A stretch of 64,000 nt of DNA, taken from assembly GCA_964655525.1 (NCBI GenBank), contig CAZZNE010000016.1, positions 23,859 through 87,858 on the forward strand, read 5' to 3'. Positions 26,286 through 33,497 of the stretch are shown here, piece after piece. The first letter of the stretch is position 1; every line of letters starts with the position of its first letter. The position numbers and the translations under genes are program-made. This DNA comes from DLAJ01 sp964655525 (GTDB lineage Bacteria > Bacillota > Clostridia > Lachnospirales > Lachnospiraceae). The notes below the pieces were generated by a model. The model searched no databases. It saw only the letters and a list, made by a program, of their open reading frames with translations, and was not told the origin of the DNA.

Positions 26286-26522
26286 TTTACATGTATACTT
26301 GTTTTCCTTTTACACTTGTTTTCTCTTTCCTATGATTTTTCTTTTGTCTTCTCTAGTCTTTCTTCTCTATCTTCTGTTTCTTTTTGAAACGTCTGTCTCT
26401 TTTTCTCTTTTGCTCTCTCTTCTCTTAGCTTTTGTTCACTCTTTTCTTTACTTTCGTTTCTCTTTTGTTTCCTGTTCTCTTTTTCCCATCCCCTCCTTCC
26501 CTTCACTCTTTTTCCTTCTATT
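26286..26522. other. Long polypyrimidine/polypurine tract
   Basis: About 235 bp with very few purines on the plus strand (runs such as CTTTTTCTCTTTTGCTCTC). On the minus strand it is an A/G-rich leader directly before the last GH53 gene. No gene is present. Confidence 0.85.
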
Positions 26523-26531
26523 TATTACATC

Positions 26532-26742
26532 TTAAGCAATCGCGGAACGCCGTTTATAACGTATGTTGCTGAATAGAATATTCTAATTCATAGGCGGGTG
26601 CTCTGACGCCGTCGGTACTTACATGCCGTATTTTGGCATGTTATGTACCGTTACGAGCGGAGGGCAGCGAAAGCGTGCCCGCGTTGAATTGAATATTCTA
26701 TTCATTTCACACACATTATTACTGCATCCCGCAATTGCTTAT
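26532..26742. ncRNA. Candidate structured RNA element, copy 1
   Basis: A 211-bp intergenic element closed by a terminal helix (AAGCAATCGCGG with CCGCAATTGCTT). An inner helix pairs 26570-26590 with 26685-26704. A 90-nt core (26593-26682) contains a GGTG-CTCTGA-CGCC hairpin, a long hairpin GGTAC-TTA-CATGCC/GGCATG-TTAT-GTACC, and a GGCAGC-GAAA-GCGTGCC hairpin with a GNRA-type loop. The GNRA loop appears on the plus strand, suggesting that the RNA, if transcribed, is plus-sense, antisense to the operon. I do not recognise a known RNA family. It starts 11 bp after a GH53 stop codon. Confidence 0.6.
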
Positions 26743-26752
26743 GATCCTTTTC

Positions 26753-29194
26753 CTACTCCGCGCTTAAGCTGATGTCATCAATTGTGCCCCATCCTCCGGC
26801 TTTTCCGTGAATCACAATGCCAACCGTGATCGTCGCTCCGCCGTCAAGTTCCAATGCCTCCACCGTCGGGTTCTGCCATACATCCCAGCCCCGATTGGAA
26901 AAATCCACAGAGTCGATGATATTTCCGTTCTCATCCTCCGCATATAGCGTCATGTACGTATCCGTATCGGAATCTCCCTGCGAATAAGCGCTCAACGTAT
27001 AGGTTCCTCCGCTTTCTATGGTCACTTTCTGCGAGACTGTGATCGTAAAATCGGAATCGTTCCAGTAATGGAAGCTGTAATCTCCCGAATGAGGATTTCC
27101 CTCACTGTCGTTTCTGACCGTGCCGGCTCCGGTGCCTTCCCGTTTGATCGTCCAACCGTTATCCCCGCTTTCAAAGCTTGCGTTTTCAATGAGATTTGTT
27201 CCCGCAGCCGCCGAAAGGTTTTCTCCCTCCTGCCCGTCGTTTCCTTCTCCGTCTTCCGCATCCGTACCTTCTCCGTCTGTCTGCGGCTCGCCTGTATAGA
27301 AAGTAAATTCATCCATCGTGCCCCAGTCGTCGCTTCCCGCATCGACAAGCACGCCGATACGCACAATGTCTCCTTCGTTTAACTGTGCCGATACGATGGG
27401 ATGCTGCCATTCGTTCCAACCTTGATTCCGAAATTCTGTGGATGCGATCAGATTGCCGTCCGCGTCCGCAATATAAAGCGTCATCAAAAGATCCGTATCC
27501 CCGACTCCCTGCGACCATACCTGAAGGTGATACTGATCTGTCCGGGCAATTTCCACCTGCTGGTAAAGATTCATCGTAAAGGCATCCGCATTCCAGTATT
27601 GGAAACTCCACTCGCCGGAATGGGGATAGCTGGAGCTGTCGTTACGAATCTGTCCCGCACGTTTCTCATCCTCCAATACCCAGCCGGTAGCGCCTTCCTC
27701 AAAATCCAGATTGTTCAAGCTGTTCTTCGCAATCAGATCTGCGCCCAGCGAAACCGTGAAATCCAGCACCGTCCCCTTAAACGCCACATGCGTATCCGTG
27801 ATCGTCTTCATCGAGGAAATGTCCCATGTAACCTCTACCTCACGGATACTTCCGTCCTGATACAGCACCCGTGCTGTTTTGGGGAGTTCCCCGATCAGTT
27901 CCTCCCCCGAAGCGTTCTCATCAATCTCAACGGAGTCGAACGGATATACATACAGCGCCACGTCATTGTCGAGGCTTCCCGGTTCAAACGCAAATGCTCT
28001 CACCGCGTCAAGCGCCTTCCCCTCAAAATCAAACAGGGTCTGATTCTCCCATTCGTTGCCGCTGCCCTTCGATACGCCGGCTCCTTCCACTGCAAGCCAC
28101 GCGGGTTCCCAATAGAAGATTCCCAGACCGCCCTCGCACTCGGCTACGGCGTTCATGATCAGCTCCAGCACCCTTCTCTGGTTTTCCTCGCTTGCCTCGA
28201 ATCCCACGCCTTTCATGTCCGCTTCTGACACCATATTGGATTTGCTGTCCGCATTATCATTGGTAAAAGGATACGCCGTCTCTGCAAGCACCGTCTGTTT
28301 TCCGAATTGTTCATAAATGTTGTCGATATTTGCTTTCATATCGGCAAACGTCCCCTGCCAGTACGGATAGTAGGAAAGCCCCACCAGATCATAATCCGTC
28401 ACGCCGTTTGCCTCGATCGTCTCAAAAAAGTTCTGCGTCGCACCGACCGATCCCCCTGTCTGCACATGGATCATGATCAAGGTTTCCTGCCCCGCGGGTG
28501 TCGTGTCGCGAACTGCCTTAATACCGCTGTTTAAGAATTTTGCCAGCGCTTCCGGATGTTCCATGGAGCCGTAATCCCAGAGCATGCCGTTTCCGATCTC
28601 ATTTCCGATCTGTACCATATCGGGATAGGCATTCTCTTCCGCTAAAGCAGTCAGAACCTCCGCCGTATAGTCATAAACAGCAGTTGCGAGTTCTTCCTCG
28701 CTCATTCCCTGCCACGCAGCCGGAACAGTCTGGTTTTCCGGGTCCGCCCACCAGTCGGAATAATGAAAATCCAGCAAATAGCTGATGCCCGCCTCCTTGA
28801 TCCGTTTCGCCATCTCTATCGTATGTTCCAGATTACAATAATCGCCTGCGTCGAAAGATGCCGTGGGATTGTTCCAAATGCGAAGCCGATAATAATTACA
28901 GCCGTTTTCCGCAAGGAATTTGATCACATCGACCTCGCTTCCATCAAAGCCATAAAATTTTCCGCCGTAGTCTTCCACCGCTTCCAGCGACGAAATATCC
29001 GCGCCCTTAATGATGTATTTTGTATTTTCTGCAGGCGTCTGCCCCTCCTGCACATCGTTTTCTGCTCCGCCCTGATCCTGTGTAACGTTTTCACTATCCG
29101 CCGGTTCCTCCACACCTTTTCCGCAGCCTGCCGCTCCCACGACAAGCCCGGCACACAGAATCGCCGCCAATATTTTTTTTGCCAGCCTGTTCAT
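26753..29194 (-). CDS. Lipoprotein-type arabinogalactan endo-beta-1,4-galactanase (GH53), multimodular
   Basis: 813 aa from ATG 29194, with GGGGAGG upstream; the frame extends 20 codons without support. A lipoprotein signal peptide ends VVGAAGCGKG (Cys lipobox), so it is likely anchored outside the membrane. The GH53 domain covers about 55-405, with acid/base Glu in MVQIGNEIGNGMLW and nucleophile Glu in TVLAETAYPF. An Ig-like domain (about 410-485) and two carbohydrate-binding modules follow, separated by an acidic linker of Glu, Asp, Gly and Gln. The last module ends WGTIDDISL. It sits between two copies of the candidate structured RNA. Confidence 0.93.
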   Translation of the reverse strand: MNRLAKKILAAILCAGLVVGAAGCGKGVEEPADSENVTQDQGGAENDVQEGQTPAENTKYIIKGADISSLEAVEDYGGKFYGFDGSEVDVIKFLAENGCNYYRLRIWNNPTASFDAGDYCNLEHTIEMAKRIKEAGISYLLDFHYSDWWADPENQTVPAAWQGMSEEELATAVYDYTAEVLTALAEENAYPDMVQIGNEIGNGMLWDYGSMEHPEALAKFLNSGIKAVRDTTPAGQETLIMIHVQTGGSVGATQNFFETIEANGVTDYDLVGLSYYPYWQGTFADMKANIDNIYEQFGKQTVLAETAYPFTNDNADSKSNMVSEADMKGVGFEASEENQRRVLELIMNAVAECEGGLGIFYWEPAWLAVEGAGVSKGSGNEWENQTLFDFEGKALDAVRAFAFEPGSLDNDVALYVYPFDSVEIDENASGEELIGELPKTARVLYQDGSIREVEVTWDISSMKTITDTHVAFKGTVLDFTVSLGADLIAKNSLNNLDFEEGATGWVLEDEKRAGQIRNDSSSYPHSGEWSFQYWNADAFTMNLYQQVEIARTDQYHLQVWSQGVGDTDLLMTLYIADADGNLIASTEFRNQGWNEWQHPIVSAQLNEGDIVRIGVLVDAGSDDWGTMDEFTFYTGEPQTDGEGTDAEDGEGNDGQEGENLSAAAGTNLIENASFESGDNGWTIKREGTGAGTVRNDSEGNPHSGDYSFHYWNDSDFTITVSQKVTIESGGTYTLSAYSQGDSDTDTYMTLYAEDENGNIIDSVDFSNRGWDVWQNPTVEALELDGGATITVGIVIHGKAGGWGTIDDISLSAE

Positions 29195-29270
29195 CCTATT
29201 CCTCCCCATGACGATCCAATTCTTTTGATACTGCGCGCTTCTATTGCCTCTCATCTTGTTTTTTGCAGGC

Positions 29271-29476
29271 AGGCAATTGTGAAACGCCTTTGATAACGAT
29301 TAGAACTGTGCAAAATTACAGTTCCATAAGCAGGCGCTCTGACGCCGCCGGTACTTACATGCCGTATTGGGGCATGTTATGTACCGTTGCAAGCGGAGGG
29401 CAGCGAAAGCGTGCCTGCGCTGGACTGTACATTTTGCACAGCCCAGCGCTTTGGCAAGACGTTTCGCAATTGCCTG
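29271..29476. ncRNA. Candidate structured RNA element, copy 2
   Basis: A 206-bp element, homologous to 26532-26742. The terminal helix (CAGGCAATTGTGAAACG with CGTTTCGCAATTGCCTG) and the 90-nt core (29329-29418) are conserved, with about nine differences in 90 positions. The inner helix (29306-29325 with 29422-29441, CTGTGCAAAAT arms) has a sequence unrelated to copy 1, yet still pairs. It ends 3 bp from the stop codon of the binding-protein gene. Confidence 0.6.
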
Positions 29477-29479
29477 TGT

Positions 29480-31426
29480 TTATTGCAGAATCAATGTAAT
29501 ATCATCCAACGTTCCCCAGTCATCAGGCTGCCCGTTGATGACAACGCCGACCGTTACCGTCTGCCCCGCTTCCAGCGCAATTTCGATTGCAGGCGTCTGC
29601 CATACGCTCCAGCCCGCATTTGCAAAGTCTACGGAATCCAATATATTTCCAGCGTCATCCTTGATATATAAGGTCATGGAAGATCCAGTCGTATCGTCTC
29701 CCTGCGAATACAATGACAATACATAATTTCCGCCATCCGTGATCGTTGCTGTCTGCGCCAGTTCGATCGTAAAAGCGTCCGCATTCCAGTAATGGAAACT
29801 GAACTGACCCGATTTCGGATATCCGTCGCTGTCGTTTCGGGAAATTCCCGCTTCCGTATTCTCCCTTGTAATATCCCAGTGCTCCACATCAAGCTCAAAA
29901 CTGGAATTTAACAATACATTACCGTCAAACTCAATATCCCTGACCGTCGTCTCACCTGTATTGATGTCGGATACCGCTGTCTCAATCTCGGAACGGTAGG
30001 TGTCTAACGCCGTCTGGGGCGTCATTTCCCCGTTTGCGATAGCGTCCATCATGGAGTTCATGGCATTATTTAAGGTGCTGAAACCGTTAATGCAGTTAAT
30101 CTTAGACAATCCCCTGCTGTAAATATAGGTCACATTTTCCATGGTATTCAGATCGTCGCACCAGTTTTCCAACTGATCCTCTAACAGGTTATCCCACTCC
30201 TCATCCGTATCCGCAATGTCCGTGATCAGATCATAAACAAGCGCAACCTCCTCCGGATTATCCACGCCGTTCAAGATGATACGGCATCCGTTCTCCTTGC
30301 CGTAGCAGGAATATTCCTCTGCGGAAGCTCCCTTCGGGAAGGGTACCCATCCCCAGTCGTCCGCCATTGCAGTTCCGTTCACAGGGCTTAAATACATATA
30401 GGAAATCCAGAATTCTTCCAGACACATCATGGAATTTCCGTTCACGAAGGACAGAATCAGGGAATCCCAATCATCGACCTCCCAGTTGATTGGTCTGTAA
30501 TCAACGGTCGTGGTGAAGTCCTGATAAGCGGTCAGCGCCTCAATGATCCTGCTGTCGTTTAAGTCCACCGTCATTCCCGTATCCGTCTTAGCCGCTATAT
30601 ACGCTTCATTGGAATACAGATAGCACCAGCCTAAATCCGCTCTCGCGTTAAAACCGTAAATGTCGATCGTTCCGTCATTGTCCTTATCCACGTTCGCCAT
30701 CTGTGCAATCTCTTTGAATTTATCCCAGTTCCACTCATCATTCTCATACAGCTCATATAAATCCGGTAGTCCGTATTCATCAAAGAGCGTCTTATTCCAG
30801 AAAATACCATATCGTATTTCAGGATCGTTGATGCCCAAGGTGTAATTCTTCCCCTTATAATAACCCGCTTCTACCACATCCTGACGCCATTTATAGCTGC
30901 TAAAATCAATCACGCCCAGGTCGCTGATCGGATACGCAATGCCGCCGTCGATCAGCGTCGGCAGTACCGTAGTCGTAATGGCATATCCGACGTCGCAGAC
31001 CGGATCTCCGGCAAGCACGCTGGTCGTATAATCATCAACGTAATCCTCGCCCAGATCGACAAACTCGATCGTACAGTTATAATGCTCCTCCACATACGCG
31101 ATCCGCTCAGACAATGCCGCATTGACCGCGTTGGACTGCGGATCGGGCGTCATATCATAATAAGAACCGATACGGAATACCCTTCCCCCGAAATCATACT
31201 CCGCATCCTCTTCGGAAGCGCCTCCCTGAGAATCGGCTGCGTTCCCGGCTCCGTCGTCCTGCGCACCCGTCTGATCGTCGCCCGCATTTTGATTACCGGT
31301 TTCCACATCTCCCTGATTCTCGTTATCGTTGTTGCCGGAGCCTCCGCATCCCGCAACAGACAACATCATCGCCGCTGCCATGAGCACTGCCATGGCTTTC
31401 TTTCCCGCTAAACTTTTCTTTCTCAT
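29480..31426 (-). CDS. ABC solute-binding lipoprotein with C-terminal carbohydrate-binding module
   Basis: 648 aa. The lipoprotein signal ends MMLSVAGCGG. A low-complexity Asn/Asp/Gln/Gly linker runs to about residue 75. A family-1-type extracellular sugar-binding domain occupies about 78-490 (FRIGSYYDMTPDPQSNAVN, then EYGLPDLYELYENDEWNWDKF). The last 145 residues (from LLNSSFELDVEHWDITREN to WGTLDDITLILQ) are homologous to the C-terminal modules of the two adjacent galactanases, likely CBM61-like galactan binding. A binding module on an importer's receptor is uncommon and suggests capture of polymer-bound fragments. The two permease genes follow upstream in operon order. Confidence 0.9.
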   Translation of the reverse strand: MRKKSLAGKKAMAVLMAAAMMLSVAGCGGSGNNDNENQGDVETGNQNAGDDQTGAQDDGAGNAADSQGGASEEDAEYDFGGRVFRIGSYYDMTPDPQSNAVNAALSERIAYVEEHYNCTIEFVDLGEDYVDDYTTSVLAGDPVCDVGYAITTTVLPTLIDGGIAYPISDLGVIDFSSYKWRQDVVEAGYYKGKNYTLGINDPEIRYGIFWNKTLFDEYGLPDLYELYENDEWNWDKFKEIAQMANVDKDNDGTIDIYGFNARADLGWCYLYSNEAYIAAKTDTGMTVDLNDSRIIEALTAYQDFTTTVDYRPINWEVDDWDSLILSFVNGNSMMCLEEFWISYMYLSPVNGTAMADDWGWVPFPKGASAEEYSCYGKENGCRIILNGVDNPEEVALVYDLITDIADTDEEWDNLLEDQLENWCDDLNTMENVTYIYSRGLSKINCINGFSTLNNAMNSMMDAIANGEMTPQTALDTYRSEIETAVSDINTGETTVRDIEFDGNVLLNSSFELDVEHWDITRENTEAGISRNDSDGYPKSGQFSFHYWNADAFTIELAQTATITDGGNYVLSLYSQGDDTTGSSMTLYIKDDAGNILDSVDFANAGWSVWQTPAIEIALEAGQTVTVGVVINGQPDDWGTLDDITLILQ

Positions 31427-31541
31427 ATTGCTCCTCCTATCTCATAATGAAACTTTGACAATATAACCCTTTATATTAATACCGTTTTCGGTATCAATTT
31501 CATGTTGGGAATCCGTTTTTGACACTTCCCGTCGTTTCTCA

Positions 31542-32513
31542 TTAACCCACGATACCGGATCTCTCAATGCCTTCCACAAAGGATTTCTGGCAGAACACAT
31601 ACAAAATGACGAGCGGAATGACCGCCAGGATCGTTCCCGTATTATTGATCATGGATACAAAGCCGGGACTGATGAAATTCATCGAGCCTCCAAAGCCTTC
31701 ATACTGCTGGTAAGCATTGACTGCCAGCGAGTTGAGCGCGGTAGATACCACCCTCACCTTGTTGAGATACAACGATGTATAGAACACGTCCGTCCACTGC
31801 CATACAAACCCGAACAGGAATACAGTCACCATCATCGGGATCGCGCTCGGCACCATGATCTGGGCAAAGGTTCTCAGCTTCCCGCAGCCATCCACAAAAG
31901 CCGCCTCCTCCAGTTCTTTAGGCATTCCTTTAAAAAACTGCCGCAGCATGTAGATATACAGACCGTTCCGGATTCCCATGGTCGTCATGCTCTGAATGAA
32001 GAACGGCCAATAGGTGTCGATCAGGTTCACGCTGTTTCCCGTCAATGCCTTGAAGATGCCGAACACATCAAAGAAGCGATATTTCATAAACAGCGGGAGC
32101 ATGATCACCTGGGGCGGCACGATCATTGTCACGATCACACACCCGAACAGCAGCTTCTTAAACGGAAAACGGAAACGGGCAAAACCATACGCAGTCAACA
32201 GACATGCGATCAGCTGCACGAGCGATACCCCGACCGACAGCCAAAGCGTACGGAATGTCGTCCATCCGTAATCCATGACAGTCAGCGCCAGCTTATAATT
32301 GTTCCATGTAAAATGCTTTGCCACATATTTTACGCTCGCGTCATAGAGATCTCTTTCTTCCATCAAGGACACACTGATCTTCAAAAGGAGCGGTTGTAAG
32401 ATCGTAAAACAGATTCCGATGATAATGACTCCTCTCACGATACTCCAAAGCAGACGTTCGGAACGTGCAAGCGTCATACGTCTGTGCACTTGTGCTTTTT
32501 TCTTCCTACTCAT
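31542..32513 (-). CDS. Carbohydrate ABC transporter permease (MalG type)
   Basis: 323 aa from ATG 32513 (GGAGG upstream; an earlier in-frame ATG at 32528 is weaker). Six membrane segments and the EAA loop EEAAFVDGCGKLRTFAQIMVPSAIPM that docks the ATPase. It pairs with the permease upstream (32553-33491) and the binding protein downstream to form one importer. No ATP-binding subunit gene is in the cluster, so a shared MsmK-type ATPase must be used. Confidence 0.92.
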   Translation of the reverse strand: MSRKKKAQVHRRMTLARSERLLWSIVRGVIIIGICFTILQPLLLKISVSLMEERDLYDASVKYVAKHFTWNNYKLALTVMDYGWTTFRTLWLSVGVSLVQLIACLLTAYGFARFRFPFKKLLFGCVIVTMIVPPQVIMLPLFMKYRFFDVFGIFKALTGNSVNLIDTYWPFFIQSMTTMGIRNGLYIYMLRQFFKGMPKELEEAAFVDGCGKLRTFAQIMVPSAIPMMVTVFLFGFVWQWTDVFYTSLYLNKVRVVSTALNSLAVNAYQQYEGFGGSMNFISPGFVSMINNTGTILAVIPLVILYVFCQKSFVEGIERSGIVG

Positions 32514-32552
32514 GCTAACCTCCATCATCCCGCTTCGCGGAATCTTCTCACA

Positions 32553-33491
32553 CTAGCGCTCATCATAATAGAAAACATGTTTTGAGATCACGCCGCCTAC
32601 CACTAAGAGAAGCACGGCGATACATGCAAAGTAAATCCATGCCATGGCGGAGCCGAACCCATAATCGACATCCGTGAATATCGTTCTTTTGATCTCGCGC
32701 ATCATATCATTATTCTCGTTCGTAAACAGGTCGATCACTGTATATACGCTGTTTACCAATATGAGCGGGCTGATCATCGGAAACGTGATCTTCCAGAAAT
32801 TTTCCCACTGCGTTGCGCCCTCCATGCTGGATGCTTCATAAAGCGAGGGCGAGATCGACTGCAAACCCGCTAAAAAGATTAAGATCTGAACACCGGAAGC
32901 GATCACAATATCGTACAGTCCGTTGACCGCTCTGGACAACACAGAGATCACACTGTTCGGAAGCGAGGTATATTCCGTTAAAAAGCCCATGACGTTCAGG
33001 TAGGAGGCCAGCTCCCCTCCGCTTATATCCGTTGTCGTGTTCAGCGTATTGACCAACAGATCCGAGTTCTCTAATGCAATGACCACGCCGGACGAAATGA
33101 TGACCGGCAGGAACATGATACTTCTGGCGACCGTTCTCCCATGAAATTTCTGATTCAGCAGATTTGCCGCAAAAAAGCTAAAGATCAATACGAGCGGCAC
33201 CTGTATCAGAATCTGCCCGATACCGGTCAGCAGCATCAGATTAAAATCAGGATCTATCGCAAATGCACGTATGTAATGATGAAACCCGCCATCCGACGTT
33301 TTCGTAAGCGTATATCCCTCTGTACCCACCTGCATATCGCTGAAGCTGAACCGCAGGGATTCCACGATCAGCGGCAGAAAGATCAGGAAAAAACCGATCA
33401 AAAACGGCAGGATGAACAGCAATCCGGAAACCGCTTCTTTACCCGTCAGAGAAAGATGCCATTTACCATTTCTTTTTTTGAAATAATTCAT
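32553..33491 (-). CDS. Carbohydrate ABC transporter permease (MalF/UgpA type)
   Basis: 312 aa. N-terminal segment SGLLFILPFLIGFFLIFLPL typical of MalF/UgpA-like permeases, six segments in all, and the EAA motif YEASSMEGATQWENFWKITFPMISP. It is the partner of the permease at 31542-32513 and lies 6 bp after the DUF5696 gene stop. AGAGGAG precedes the ATG. Confidence 0.92.
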   Translation of the reverse strand: MNYFKKRNGKWHLSLTGKEAVSGLLFILPFLIGFFLIFLPLIVESLRFSFSDMQVGTEGYTLTKTSDGGFHHYIRAFAIDPDFNLMLLTGIGQILIQVPLVLIFSFFAANLLNQKFHGRTVARSIMFLPVIISSGVVIALENSDLLVNTLNTTTDISGGELASYLNVMGFLTEYTSLPNSVISVLSRAVNGLYDIVIASGVQILIFLAGLQSISPSLYEASSMEGATQWENFWKITFPMISPLILVNSVYTVIDLFTNENNDMMREIKRTIFTDVDYGFGSAMAWIYFACIAVLLLVVGGVISKHVFYYDER

Positions 33492-33497
33492 ACTATT

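Noticed and set aside
26593..26682. Known ribozyme (hammerhead or HDV-like) in the core
   Set aside because: CTCTGACG and CGAAAGCG only superficially resemble hammerhead core strings; the required CUGANGA and cleavage triplet arrangement is absent.
26532..29476. Simple MITE interpretation of the two structured elements
   Set aside because: Inverted ends are present, but no target-site duplication is visible, and the inner arms diverge while keeping pairing, which fits RNA structure better. Not fully excluded.
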